Origin: Diploscapter coronatus
Lineage: Eukaryota; Nematoda; Chromadorea; Rhabditida; Rhabditidae
Length of the DNA: 64,000 nt
NCBI GenBank assembly: GCA_964036155.1
Contig: OZ038423.1
Span: forward strand, 20,413,249 to 20,477,248
Reading direction: 5' to 3'
The notes beneath the pieces are model-generated. The model did not search any database and was not told where the DNA came from. It was given only the letters and a program-made list of their open reading frames with translations. The translations under genes were made by a program, and so were the position numbers. Within the stretch, counting starts at the first letter, position 1, and each line of letters opens with the position of its first letter. Below are positions 21,761 through 34,201 of the stretch, piece by piece.

Positions 21761-24700
21761 TCACAACCCTGATAACGACCAGATGAAATAGTAGATGAAA
21801 AGAAGGAAGAAGTTGAGACGCAGAAGGAATGACGAAGTGGAAGGGGGTTGGGCGAACGGCACGTGGTGCGCCTGAAAATGAATGAATTAAAGCTTGCTGT
21901 TTGCTTTTAGAGATCATTAAAAGTTAGATTAGAAAATATTTAGTATGAAGTTTGGAAAAGATTTTTGAAAAGTAAACTTCTGCATATCATCGAAGGGAAG
22001 AGGAAATACTACGTGAAGTAAAATCCACTCCAATCAAGTGAAATAAGGGAACGGTTCCCTAATGAGCCAATTCAGAAAAAGCACTTTACTTTACTAAACG
22101 TTAGTTCCCTTGTTTCAACGACAGTCTTCGTATCAAAATAGTTGAATAAACAAGAATTGCATACCTGAACAGTTTGGTCAGCACTTAGCGAAAGAAGCAG
22201 AGCCCTCGCACCGGCCCCAGGCCCAGGAATTGGCCGAGGAGGAGCGCCGTCGCGAATCGGAAGGGAAATGTCGTCCGCGACTCGATCCAGAAACTCCACG
22301 CCTGTCACGAAGATTCCGTGGGTTTTCTGAAGCCGAATGAGATTGATTTCGGAGAAGAAAAATAATTCATCCCAAACAAAAAAAGCCAAAGAAAACGATT
22401 TTAGAGAGCGTGTTATTTCCTTCTATATGTTTCTTCTTTTACTTCCACACTTCTCCCTCTACACCGATGAAAGTTTCATTAAGCAAGATGAAATCGCGCC
22501 CCTATAAAATTCTTCTTTTCTTTCCACATTATGGTTTGTGAGGAGGTAGATACTGCACTCCTTTTCAATTCGATTTCGCATGAGCCCCGCCTTTCTTTTT
22601 CCTCGCTATTCCCTTCTTCCCGCTCGTTTTCTTTTCGTCTCTTCGGAAAAGCGAAGAGAAATATGTAGAGGGGCGAGGCTTGAGAAGCCAAATTGCAATG
22701 AGTATGCAGTATCTCCACTCTCACAAGCGACAATACCTTTGTGTAAAGAACCGGATTCAAATCGCTAGTATCGAATACAGCGACACTGCCTCCCATCGTG
22801 CCAACGCCTATGAAATTGCCGCAATCGCTCACGCACATCGAAGAGATTGCCTGAAGATTGAATATTTTGTTAGCAACAATTTGGAAATATTAGTTTTCAT
22901 GATCGACAAGTCCTGCAAGAACTATGCTGAGTTTTCAATATTAGCACCAGGTATGCACGAACTTCGATTTTGAGTGATTTTTCAGTAATTTCGACTTCAA
23001 CTTCGAATTTTTTAACGAGAACTTCGACTTGGAAATTCTTCAAACCAAAACTTCTTGCACCGCGGATTAGCACTCTCAATTCTAATAAAGTACAACTATT
23101 CGTCAATTTTTAATTTAGTTGAAATATCTATTGATAAAATAAACATTTACCTCTCCCTTGAGTGCCTCCTTGAGCATGAACATGCCGAGAGCAGATCGTT
23201 CTCTGTTGTACGTCCAAATGGCCAAGTAGCAAGTCATCGCTTTGGATGTGCGCAATTTTGAGTTGTATGAGACAGCCAGCACGTAGCGCTGTCCGGGTGC
23301 GTGGATGAATCGGACTGTTCGAATCTGTAAGCATGCCGTATTCTCTCTAGCAGTAGGACATCCCCGAGATGCCAAAACTACCCATTATCCAACAAAAATT
23401 ATCTTGGGAAGTGTTTTATAATATATTTTTAGTGTATGGAGTGAATTTAACCTTGAATTGAAGCGATTACGATTATTAGATGACGAGTAGTTATGTTGGG
23501 TTGAAAATTTGAGGGTTGAAAACGATAAGAACATGCCCTTCAATTAGAGGAAGGGAATACAGTGTTCGAACGGATTTAAAACTGATAATTCATTCCTACT
23601 TTATTGGCTGCAGCGATTTGCTCAGGGACAGGGACTTCTTGCAGCTGTTTGCCTGTTTGCGAGTCCCACAGAACAAGCGCTCCATTGTAGCTCACAGAGC
23701 TTAAAGAATAGCGATAGAAACTGGAATGAAGATTGACCATTTACATACAGTATGACCCGTCCATCGTGCGACACGTCGAGTGTGTCGACTTCGCAGTTGT
23801 AAGCAGCTATGTCCACGATCGGTTTGTGCACCAATTCTGGATTCTAAAACATTCTTAATTTTTAAGATAAGTATCAAGAATTGAAAATGCGAATGAGTTG
23901 TTTCATCTTGTAATTCATTTTACTAGTGTGTTGAAAGAGTAGAATCAGAAGGAAGAAAATGTCCTCCTTTATAATCGAAATAGATTTACTTACCCGGTTA
24001 GTGACGACTTTCTCGGTGTCCCACACCCGAATATGTCCGTCCGTGCCGCCTGTGATCAGCCGCTTTCCGTGAGTACTTTTATCGAATCGAACGCATTTCT
24101 GCAAAACATAAGTTCTTCAACAGTTCAACAGGTGTGTGGAATTGAAAGTTGGGGATTCCGGCGTCTTTCTTTTCTCCGCAGGCTCACTCTCTTTCTCCAC
24201 CTTCCTGCTCGCCTTACCCGGAACTCCGAGAAAGTGCAGACGACCAGACGCTCGAGGAATATGAGGATGAGCTTATAGAGAAAAGAAAAAGACGCTGAGA
24301 TTGCACACACACACACACCCCCATTCTCCAAGCATTTATCCATTTCCTTAATACCTGATATGCTCCTTGCGTCTTTTCGTCAGTGGTCAATCGAGCGACA
24401 CTCTTGAACTGGAACGAGAGCAGCCCGCTGTTGTCATCTCCAGCACCCTCCACTTTGTAGCCATTCGTCTCATAAACGTCGCAGTACTGAAAAAACATAA
24501 AGACATCGTCTAATGAGAAGTAGTGATGATCCGAAATGATCTTTCTTTTTGTCGAATAAAATCTTTTCAAACGGAATCAGAACTAGGCAGATTTTCATCC
24601 AAATCGGAAAACATTTAGTGAAGGGAGTCCGCAAAGCAGCAACTTTCTATAGGAAGTTGATATATATAGAGGTCTGCAAAAGGATTTTTGCATTAAATTT

Positions 24701-26043
24701 AGGTTTTAGGGGGTCCACACCTAGGACCTGCCTTAAGCTTGTCTAGGCTTGAACGGAACCAGAATTGTATTTCTCATTTCAGAGTAGACTTCTCAAAACT
24801 CGACCTGCAGAAAACCGTAAATCTGCTCGTAGAAAAAGTGCATTTTTTCGAGAGAGAAATCAAGAAGACATGTTCTTTTTCTCCCAATATGACACTTATT
24901 TTTGTTGATTTTTGAAGAGTGAATTTTAATAATTTTTTTTTCAGGAATAGAATAATATAAATTGTCAGATAACACTAATAAACCTCTATTAAGAAAATTC
25001 TGGCTAGTCAAATAAATAAGAAAATAATTGCGGTACCTGGTCATGCCCAGCTGCGATCAAGTGCCTTCCGGCCTCTGGACGTCCTGTTGAAACCACATCC
25101 ATGTTCATCGTCGCGAAAGTCTCCGTATTTATCTGAACAAATTGATTTATCAAAGAACTAGAGCAGACTTCTCCAAATTAAAAAAATTGATCTACATCCG
25201 CCCCAAGTCGCAAAAAAATAAAAATACTCAACACTGCACACGACTAAAATTGAACATATGTTGATTAAAAACGTTGAACAAGCTAAATTTGTGAGAATTA
25301 CAGCTATTTTAGGGCCCGTTTATACTTAGCTGCAATGCTGTTTTTTCTGGCATAATTTTCTCAATTTTTCATCTCAATCCCGCATTCGTCCCACAAAAAT
25401 AGAGACCCGCCATGCGGATGCGGAGCTTTTCTGGTGAATTTGACCAAGAGGAAAGGACAAAACTTACGGTTTCGACGACTTTCGACTTGAGTGCCGAACT
25501 GGAGTTTGCGACGGACGGAACTCGCGGATCGAAAGTGAGCAAGTGCGTCTGAAAACACTTCTCATACAGACTTGCAACGTTTTCGAATCGCACCTGGCCG
25601 CATGAAACGAGAGTGTGCCTCATAGTGAGAGAGAAAAAGAACATGCCTTCTCTTCGTCTTTAGAAAATATGCACTATCTCGTTTCGTGCGGTTCGAAAAC
25701 GTTGGAAGTCCATTCTCATCAATAAATTTCCTACAATCAGCAATCATACTGGAAAATTTGCGAGGCTCATGAAAACTTCCACCCCATACTATACAACATG
25801 TACGCATTTCACCTCGCCATATTTTCTCCTATATCGTAAACCTCGTGAGCCTTCCGAATTATCATTCATTCGTTCGTTTTGTCAGCCTACCTCGATCTGA
25901 TTGGTGACCCCAGTCTTCGCGGCTCCCCCTCCACCCCCCAACACGATGTGCCTGCTGCCGAGCTGTCGGATCACATAGACGGGTGTCTTGCACTCGGCCA
26001 CGACGGGAGGCTTCTTCTTGCTCGAGGACGAGAAAACAGTCAT
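21761..26043 (-). CDS. sec-12: Sec12/PREB, ER guanine-nucleotide exchange factor for Sar1
   Basis: Exons 25891-26043, 25468-25548, 25037-25132, 24355-24486, 23994-24098, 23749-23843, 23600-23699, 23151-23324, 22737-22850, 22165-22326 and 21761-21871 sum to 1323 nt (440 aa), all in phase. Near the N-terminus VLGGGGGAAKTGVTN is the PREB/Sec12 signature, followed by ETFATMNMD and WD40 blades (TGGTDGHIRVWD, YNGALVLWD, VSYNSKLRTS). The C-terminal segment FFLLFIYYFIWSL is the single membrane anchor, with only a few residues in the lumen. Sec12 activates Sar1 on the ER to start COPII coat assembly. The exon at 23600-23699 uses an AAG acceptor. The short exon 25468-25548 is less conserved but in phase. 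Confidence 0.92.
22938..23036 (+). repeat. degenerate ACTTCGA tandem repeat
   Basis: ACTTCGA or a close variant (e.g. ATTTCGA) recurs about six times at irregular spacing of 5-30 nt, e.g. GAACTTCGATTTTG and GACTTCAACTTCGAA. It lies in a Sec12 intron. Confidence 0.5.
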
Positions 26044-26244
26044 GGCAGAAAACAGAAACTGACAAAATTGGATGTGGATTTGGAAGCCTGGTCGTTATTT
26101 GCAGTGTAAACGCAACAATCGCGTTGTTCCCATTCAACCGGCCTGATTGAGTTTTGTCAAGTGGTTGTTCATCTTCACTTTTGTTATCACTTCGAGCTTT
26201 CTCGTGATTCTTTGACATTGTCGCTAATTTTCGTGACTTCAGCG
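26044..26244. promoter_or_regulatory. shared divergent promoter region of sec-12 and rbx-2
   Basis: Only 201 bp separate the start codons of these head-to-head genes, so promoters and 5' UTRs of both must lie here. No specific motif was recognised. Confidence 0.6.
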
Positions 26245-27369
26245 ATGAGCAGGGAGTACGAGTCGTCGAAGCACGAAGACGTGGCTATGGGAGACGAGTC
26301 GACGTCGAGATCCGAGTAAGTGGAGAGTGAAGTGAGAAATTGCAGGAGAAGTAGGAAGATAGAATTTCGGAACTTGCATTTTGAAAATCCAGTTTTGAAT
26401 GAAAGGAAAATTTCTATGACTTCAGAATCGGATTCGAAACTCTGAAATATCCGAATCTTAGAAAAATTCTCTTGATGAAAGATGATGGCAAATTCTTGGG
26501 TTTCCGAAACCAACTGAAAAGTTATCACATTTTTAGAGGAAAAACATAAACTTTCTCTTTTTATCGTTGACAAATTGTTTATTTCAGAAACTGCCCACAG
26601 CCGAACGCGAATCGCCCATTCACACTGAAGAAATGGAACGCGGCAGCCACTTGGTGCTGGGACGTGGACTGCGACACCTGCGCCATTTGCAGAGTGCACC
26701 TGATGGGTGGGTTTGAACTTGACTCTCGAAAAGATCCGGAGTTAAGACTGCGAGTAGACAATATTGTGGGCTTCCGATTACTTGATGAAAATGAAAAATA
26801 ACACGTTTTCTATACGCGCAAAGATAAGAAAATATCCATATCAAATTTGCTCCTTGCTTCACTCGTTCTTTCTTTTTCTCTCCCTTTCTTTATTCCTTCT
26901 TTAACAAAGTTCTTAAAGTAATGTGTACTTCTGAATACTCGCTTGTTTATTTTTGCGCGTGTAGAAAATGTGCCATTTTTCATTTTCATCAAGTAATCGG
27001 AAGTTATAATATTTTCATATGGAAGAAAGGCAATTGTTTTTGCAAATGAATCTAAAAGTGCCTGTATATAAGGCTGATTTTCAACTAGAGGTTTTAAACT
27101 TTTCCGTCTGGTTCGTATAATCCTTATTTTTTTTTTGCAATTTTTACTTGTGGATTTTTCAGAGGAATGTCTGCGATGCCAAGCGGAGACCTCGTCAGAA
27201 TGCGTCTGTGTGTGGGGCGAGTGCAACCACTCCTTCCATAACTGCTGCATGGCCGCCTGGATCAAAATGAATCCTCGCTGTCCGCTTTGTCAGCAGGTCT
27301 GCCATTAGATATCAATTAGGCATACAATCAAAAATTCAGGAATGGGTTGTGCAACGAATTGGAAAATAG
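26245..27369 (+). CDS. rbx-2: RING-box protein 2 (RNF7/SAG), cullin-RING ligase subunit
   Basis: Exons 26245-26315, 26588-26706, 27163-27296 and 27340-27369 give 354 nt (117 aa). The RING-H2 domain runs from [14 protein letters not shown] through CLRCQAE and [12 protein letters not shown] to [16 protein letters not shown]. The C-terminus is typical of RBX2; in RBX1 the corresponding ending is WEFQKYGH. The protein binds a cullin through its N-terminal strand and recruits the E2 enzyme. The last intron is only 43 nt. The N-terminal 24 residues are acidic and not conserved. A poly(A) signal AATAAA is at 27452. The gene is convergent with acyl-CoA oxidase, the two stops being 120 bp apart. Confidence 0.95.
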
Positions 27370-27451
27370 TCTCTGAGCGCAAGTCAATGTAAATAGAAAT
27401 CAGGGTTTCTCATATTTTATCTGGAACAGAGTGAAAAATTATTTATTTGAA

Positions 27452-27457
27452 AATAAA
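27452..27457 (+). terminator. poly(A) signal AATAAA of rbx-2
   Basis: A canonical AATAAA 83 nt after the rbx-2 stop and 32 nt before the convergent acyl-CoA oxidase stop. Its position implies that the two 3' UTRs abut or overlap. Confidence 0.6.
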
Positions 27458-27488
27458 AATACAGAAATCTAAAACTTTTCTCAAGTAT

Positions 27489-30366
27489 CTAAAGCTTCGA
27501 CCGTCCCTCTTTCATCATCGGGCCAAGGTACTTGTTGAATGTAGGTAGCACCTAAACACATTGATACACAGCAAATAGCTACAAATACTCACTTGAGTTC
27601 TGTTCAGTTGACTTTGTTGTGCCCAATCTAACAGTGATGAGTAGACATTGCCGTCACGTTTTCCAAGAATCTAACAAATCGCAATAGTTTTAGTGAAATA
27701 TAAACTTCAATACTCACGGAATGCAATTCTTTATCGTCAAAGTCCCAACTGTCCACAATCGCAACTGCATTTCTTCTCAGTCTTTCCAACAGCCTAAATT
27801 TGATCATTTCTGATCGTTTTCAAGTTTTATAAACTCACGTGTAAAATCCACCCTTTAATTCGTCTAACTGTGCTTCAGACATGAATCCTCCCTGAAAGAA
27901 AATATTCAGCAAAAAACTATTTTATACTCCACGAGAAAATTACCGGGCGGTATTGGTCGATATCTACCAGTTTTTGTTTTGTTTTACCGGGCAGTAGACC
28001 TTTCCATACCGCCTCATAAAACATCTGACTATGGAGTGGTATTGACCAATATCACCCGGTAGTTTTTTTTTCACTGAGTCTCACTCGAAGGAATTCTCCG
28101 TGTGAAGATGTGATGATGTCGAATGCATAAAGTCTGGCTAAATTCTCTAGTGGCTCTCTGATCGCTCCTTTAGCTGTGGAGATTTTGTGCAAGAAGTTCT
28201 TCGCCAGATACAATCGCACATGCCACTAAATGTCCCCATGAAAATTATTCTTTCACGAATAAATTACCCTGGACGCTTTGCACAGCTCGATTGCGGTCTT
28301 GTTCCAGGCTTCTTCTGACGGCATCTCCTTCTCTTTTCGTTTCAACGAGTCATATGCTCGGAATACCTATCAAAATTTCTCTAAAATTTCAACTATCTTA
28401 AAATACCTGATTTCTTGCGACATGCTCCAGATCTTCAATAATCACATCTCCTCTGTACTCATCTGCAGTTCTCAACCTCGATTTGTTTGCTCCTCTTTTT
28501 GCCAAATATGCACAGATATCGGCTAATTTCGCCTTTCCACTCACCACTTCCTCAGCAGCTTTCATTAGGAACCTAGAAACTTGACTTGAACACTATTTGC
28601 CCGAGTAGTGTACGATACCTTGCTACTTGCAGAAGCATGACGATGTTCTCTCCTTCGTATGTGCATCCAGCGACTGCATAGGCGTAGATTTCTGGGAATG
28701 CCGAGGCCTGAAATGGTATTAATTTATTTCCTTTCTTGAACTTTCATCTGTACCTGGGAATATCCGTGCCCTCCGCACGCCATTCTACACTGTTCAATTC
28801 CAAGAGCCACTTCATAAGACACGACAGACTTCAATCCAGATGTTAGAGCATGAATCTCTGGCAGAAGTTCTGTGTTTCCTTCTCCGAGTTGTTCAGTCAC
28901 CTGAAATTATAGTTGCATAACTTTTGCCTAACTTATGCCCCCACTTTCATGTACAAATCTCTGATTTCATAAGCCGCGAACATGAAACAGAAGGCTCTCG
29001 CCATCACCGGGAAGATTCGGAGTTGTTGTGTTTGATAGTCGAGAATCTGCACTTCTCCAGCCCTGTCAATTATGAGTTTGGTCAACTATCGAATAGTCGA
29101 CATGAGTTACCCTTGTTTGATTTCGCCTTGTCTTCTGATAGCCGAGTATCTTGTCGCAATGCACGCAGCTGCAGCCAGTTGAGTTGATTGATCCTTGATC
29201 ATGATCGATCTAACGAAGACCATTGTTCCGAAGGCTAGTTTTGCGTGTTGCGGCTTGATGTAAGTTCCGTCTGGTAACACCTATAATTTTTGGCTTGGAT
29301 TTCTGCTTCATTGCGAAGTTCTACCTTTGCATATCTCATAAGCATGTTCCGTCGAGGAATGCGGAAATTGTTGAAGAGAAGGAATCCATTGTCACTGGTG
29401 TTGAAGCCCAGTTTTGGTCCGATATCTCCTACAGTAATTCCCTTCAATGGCTCGTGAGTGTCATAGTCTCTGAGTTGGACGAAGAATGGGTGAGGTCCTT
29501 TGCATTCTCCCTGCGTGTACAGATTCGCCACGACAATCGCCACGTTCGCTGACTTTCCCAACCCCCCGGGCCACCATCTAAAGACTTTTCAAGCTGATCT
29601 TCAGAAAACATTCCCTACTTGGCAGCGGTAATTGATGGTGAGTGAAGTACGAATTCTCCCGCTTTAGGATCGTACGTTGCTGTTGTTTCGAGTTTCGATA
29701 GGTTTGTGCCTGAATTCCAAAATTTAGCATATGAATCACGCTTTAAATTCGTCAGCTACCATGTCCTAGCTCAGTCTGCGCATAGGTTCCGACAAATGAT
29801 CGTGAAATTGTCAGAGGCAGCCATTCATCCAGTTGCTCGTCGTCAGATTGACCCTGAATTGTTGGTAGAAACATGACATAGTGCAGAGACATCGGGTGAA
29901 GATCTCTGCCCATAATCAATCTGAAAGATGTTTTATATTATCTTTTCAACAGACGTCGTTTGTTTTACCCTTGGAAATACATGCCTTCCCCGAAGAAGTC
30001 GCCTGCATCAATTTCATCGGTGTTATCGGTCATTGCAACGATCTGAATTATGAGAAAACGAGTGTTAAACTATTAACTATTTTTCTGTAGGCTTACTTTT
30101 CTAGCTCCATTATCCACTCTCTGCTCTCGATTCATGAATTCTGTCGGAATAGGATCGTTGAATTCAGGTTTTGATTTGACAAACGCAAGCATTTCTTTTC
30201 TTCTCTAGAATTTTTCTTTCTTTTTTAAAGATTGAAATGCCTTATTTACCTTGAGAATTTCTTCACTTCCATATAGAAATAGACTCATGTCGTGAATATC
30301 GAAAGTGGCATTTCTCCTCTCCTTCGTGATGTCGGCATTGTCTCCAGTTTGGATCAAATTCGACAT
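27489..30366 (-). CDS. acox: peroxisomal acyl-CoA oxidase
   Basis: Seventeen exons: 30250-30366, 30097-30204, 29969-30042, 29760-29920, 29619-29709, 29325-29577, 29111-29280, 28945-29062, 28754-28900, 28619-28707, 28407-28572, 28268-28366, 28085-28225, 27839-27891, 27718-27793, 27593-27670, 27489-27551; 2004 nt, 667 aa, normal for the family. Landmarks: [30 protein letters not shown] and CTYEGEN, which carries the family's catalytic glutamate. The last three residues are SKL, a PTS1 peroxisomal import signal. The enzyme oxidises acyl-CoA to trans-2-enoyl-CoA with FAD and O2. In nematodes such enzymes shorten side chains of ascaroside pheromones, but chain-length preference cannot be read here. 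The exon 28945-29062 uses a GTGGGG donor. An inverted repeat fills the intron at 27941-28062. Confidence 0.95.
27941..28062 (+). repeat. inverted repeat in an acyl-CoA oxidase intron
   Basis: Left TACCGGGCGGTATTGGTCGATAT is inverted imperfectly as GGTATTGACCAATATCACCCGGTA on the right. The centre carries another ACCGGGC copy and ATACCGCC. It is a small foldback or MITE filling most of the intron 27892-28084. Confidence 0.6.
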
Positions 30367-31320
30367 TTTCTATTTTTTATCTTTGAAAAGCCTACAAAAT
30401 TGTCAAATTTGTAAAATGAATTTTAAAAGATGAAACCAAGCGATTTAAACGTGAGTTTGCATGTAAAATGGCAAATAGACAGGAAGCTAAGCATTGATAA
30501 AATGATAATGAGCATAATACACAGGGCTACGGACAAAGTAGACTAGAAAAGAGCACAAAAGAATAGAGCGACATGCCTCAAAATTGACACTCTCTAGCAG
30601 GCAATTCAAATCACGATTTGTTCTTTGACACTATTATTTTTTTTCATTTTTTAGCTACAATATGCACATTTCAAACATAATCATGTCACTAATTATTATT
30701 ATTTACTTGCTATATTCTAAATTATTCTCACACAAGTTTAATTTTCACAGATGGATTTGATTGATCAGTTTATAGGTTTTGAAAGAATTGAATAAACAAA
30801 TAGATGCATATGATAGCAGGCTACAATGTAGCCAACACTTGTGACTGAACAGTTAAATATTTGATGTTTGGAAGATATTTTCTAATCGCTGATCATATAC
30901 AAAAACGATATCATTTATCTCGTTCTATTGATCCAAAATCCAAAGGGAATCTATTTAGATATGCCATGAAGTAGATAAGATAATGTCTTAATAAGCTGAT
31001 AAAACAGTTGCAAAATGGGATCGAATCGATAAATTGTATAAAGCGACAAAGACACGTAAAGAGATAATGAAGAACCGTTAAGATGTTGAGATTACAACTT
31101 CACAGATTCACAGAAAATCAATTCTTCGCGTGGTAGAGATAATAGGAATGGTCAATTTAATGAAATAAAGCCCGCAAGAATAGTGAAAGAACAATAATTT
31201 GAAAGTTACTGATAAAGTATCTAAAATATATCCATAGTAAAACATGATAATTGACCACTGATCGTACTACAGATAATAGAATGACAATAATGAGTATTTC
31301 AATTGAAAGAATAGCAGTTT
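30367..31320. other. intergenic, AT-rich, no gene seen
   Basis: The 5' flank of acyl-CoA oxidase and 3' flank of the Mpv17-family gene. No coding frame, repeat or structured RNA was recognised. Confidence 0.4.
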
Positions 31321-33513
31321 TTATTTCTTCTTGCCAAGTTTATCAGCATCCGTATGCTTAAATCCTATTGTTTAAACCCATTCATAAAAATTGACTCACT
31401 TTGATAAAAATCATTATTGAATTGTAAAGGAGGTTGATGCTAAATGAATGAATTTTAGTCGAGTTTTTCAGTGAAATCTTACCAATTGATGTAAAGAACT
31501 CGAAATGGCGGTGGCAGGAAATAGAAATTTATGAATTGTGATGCAGGCCATATTGAAAATTCTACCTAAACTTCTATTTCGAAAAACATTTCATTTTGAC
31601 ACCTGAAAATAGTTTGCTCATTCATAATTTTCAAAATAAGTTCCTTTTGAGAGATATTTTCGCAACGAATATCAATTTAGGTGAGTGAGTGAATTATGAA
31701 AATATGGTTTTATCCTGCTTCCTTTCATGCGTGACTATGGGCATGCTGGTGGCGGACCCTTTCTGGGTATGACCGTAAAAACCGATTTTTAAAATGTTTA
31801 TTTTTTAAACAAATTTGTTATGAAGAATACGCAGAATTTTATGCTGATTCCGAGCCTGAAGACCGTCTTTGATTTGCATTGACCCGAAGCAAGTTATGCT
31901 CGAAAAATTGCAGGCTGAATGTTAAGGAAAAATAGAAATTTTACCTCGCCACCAGTATGCCTAGAGCATACTGTAATAGAAAAAGGAGTAAAACCACATA
32001 TTTTCACACTTCTCCCATTTTTTATAGAGTTGATATTCGTTGATCGCTTTCGAAAATATTTTTTATAAGAAGGGCTAATCGAAAGATAAATTGAAAACTT
32101 TCTGAATGAACATCCTGTATTTCACCTTCCAAATATGCCACATTTTGCTTTTGTACTCATGTTTCGCATCTTGTAATCGCTTTCCTTCATACAGCGAACT
32201 TACTAAGGTTGAAATTTTCTCGCGCTGTTCTTCGTGGTTTAACTTACTCATCATAAATGTGAATGAAAAGAAAGGAATCGACGTTGTATCTATCGCTAAT
32301 CGCTTGAATACTTGAATATGATGTGGTCCTGAAATTATTTGATTGCTATACTTCATCCTGTTATTTCCATTACCAATGAATTTCCTTGAATCCAAGAATT
32401 TGTAGAAGTAGTGAAACATTGGGCCAGTAACAATGCCGACACCTGCCATTCGCACTGCAAATTGGCAATTCTCAGAGAACGTCGTCATTCTCTCGAGATT
32501 CGTATTGGATGTTTATCTCCTGGCAATCACTTCGAATTCACTTCAGTTTGCAATCTGCAGTCTGCATTCTGCATTCTGCATTTCCACTCCACTCTGCTGT
32601 TTGTCGTAGGCAGTTTTGTCTAATTTCCCCAGAGGATAACTCTTCTTTCCTCATTTGGTTAATTGAGTTCTCTCCCTGCTTTGCCCCCGTATTTCGTTTT
32701 TCTTCCATGGTTTCCGATTTTTCTGTTACTCCTAACTCATCATCACTGCGTTTCACATGGAAAATCAGATGTCGCAAAAATGGAGCATAAAAATGACTCT
32801 AGCAAAGGAAGTATTGAATGACAATGACGCAGTATTTTGCTTGTTGCAAATTGCAAAAGAGATAAACATATGAATGCAAATGAAAGCAATAATGCCCGTT
32901 CTATATTAGAAATAAAGAATTAAGATTATGAAATGACTTCTCATATAATTTTTCGTTTTTACTCCAGGTGAATATGACTGAACGCTCAAAATTTGGAAAG
33001 AATCAAAATCAATATTTGGATATCATTTTATCGTCGGCAAAATAGAAGACGTTAATTCAAGTTAACAAAGGCGAAAGGATTTCGAAATTTTTGACCAAAT
33101 TTCTCTATTCATAAATATTCCATTTCTATTTACAATTCAGAATAGGAAGTGATGCGTCAATCTTCAGAGAAATCTAATTAATCTCGTGAACTGATAAATC
33201 AATTATAAAATTTATTACATGTTCGTTTCCAATTCCATCCGTTTTCTTGCACAATGATGAAGTGTTGCTGGATAATATCTGCTATCGCAAGTTGACCAGA
33301 GGTTATTGTTATATTGGCCAGAAGCAGATGACGCCGAGCTTGAGTTGAGATAACCTCAAAATGTATGCTCTGCTATCATCAAAGACGATTGATTTTTACC
33401 GAATTTTGAACGTGTGATAATGTAAGGTGAATCAAAATTGAATTTGGCAAAGCTCTCAAAGCACTCACCTGATGGATTCTCGAGTAGAAAGAACGCATGG
33501 ATGTGTAGACCAT
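31321..33513 (-). CDS. Mpv17/PMP22-family membrane protein (MPV17L2-like)
   Basis: Exons 33469-33513, 33219-33354, 32204-32454, 31483-31565, 31400-31439 and 31321-31356 sum to 591 nt (196 aa). Family landmarks in order: QLAIADIIQQ, WNWKRTLRMAGVG, VTGPMFHYFYKFLD, SIWPASQFINFYF and PPPFRVLYIN. They match the PxxHYWY and WPxxQxxNF motifs of four-helix Mpv17/PMP22 channel-like proteins of mitochondria and peroxisomes. MPV17L2-type members associate with mitoribosomes. The junction 32204/31565 uses a perfect GTAAGT donor but leaves a few residues fewer than usual between these motifs, so a small exon may be missing. The frame is open upstream of ATG 33513, so the start could lie further 5'. A foldback lies in the third intron. 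Confidence 0.8.
31685..32010 (+). repeat. foldback element in an Mpv17-gene intron
   Basis: Left arm 31685-31760 (TGAAAATATGGTTTTATCC...GGGCATGCTGGTGGCG) is inverted at 31944-32010 (CGCCACCAGTATGCC...GGAGTAAAACCACATATTTTCACA). The arms are about 70 nt with roughly 75% match and the spacer is about 180 nt. Confidence 0.7.
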
Positions 33514-34201
33514 GGGAAGGAGAAGAGGACTCCGAAGAAGGAAGGCGAAATTGAAAACGACGAAAGACAAAGGCACGAGGAAAAGGAAATGCTGCTTCAG
33601 AAAAGGTTGAAAAGAGGAGAAAGATTAGATGCTCTGAATGAATGATCTAGTCTCATTTTATTGAAAATCATTGATTTTAGAAATGGGAATCTCATCAGAA
33701 TAAGCTACATTTTTGTAAAAGGCAATTTGAAACGTTTCAGCCAGTTTTTACAAACTTTTCTTTATAATTTTCTGAAATAGGATTCTCTAACTTGATTAAC
33801 GGAATTGAAGATAGAGCTATCTAAAATCTAATTGGTGGGTGAAAAATAATTTCAAAATTCAACTCTCAATTTAATTTGTATACTGTATACATTTGTTTAA
33901 AACTCGGAATAAAATATGTTACGAGCCTACAGAACTGATAGTATAAATTTGCAACATTAGGATATCTTTCTACTTCTATTCTGTTCGGTTTTTTTTTTTT
34001 TCTAATTTTTAACTTTCGATCCAAAAATATCACTATTGGATCATCGATTGAATCATGTTCCCAGCTTCACTTGTTTTTGCTAATAAAAATGTTGTGTTGT
34101 TTTTGTAGTGCTAAAATTGCCCGTGCAATACAATGTGACCTGCCTTATCAAATGCGTCGCTGCTTCGTCAGTCCGCTGTTCTATCTCCATACTTTCTGTC
34201 A
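33514..34201. promoter_or_regulatory. divergent intergenic region, Mpv17-family gene and esterase
   Basis: The 688 bp between two head-to-head start codons. Positions 33514-33640 are GA-rich on +, i.e. pyrimidine-rich in the Mpv17 sense. The rest is AT-rich. No motif was identified. Confidence 0.45.

Noticed and set aside
24303..24320. Short CA dinucleotide run
   Set aside because: Ordinary microsatellite in a Sec12 intron; no further significance.
32075..32488. Single-exon reading of the Mpv17-like frame (MTTFSENCQF... to ...VFNLSFD)
   Set aside because: Conserved residues and a TTTGCAG acceptor show the exon starts at 32454, and a GTAAGT donor at 32203 ends it. The extra residues at both ends are intron.
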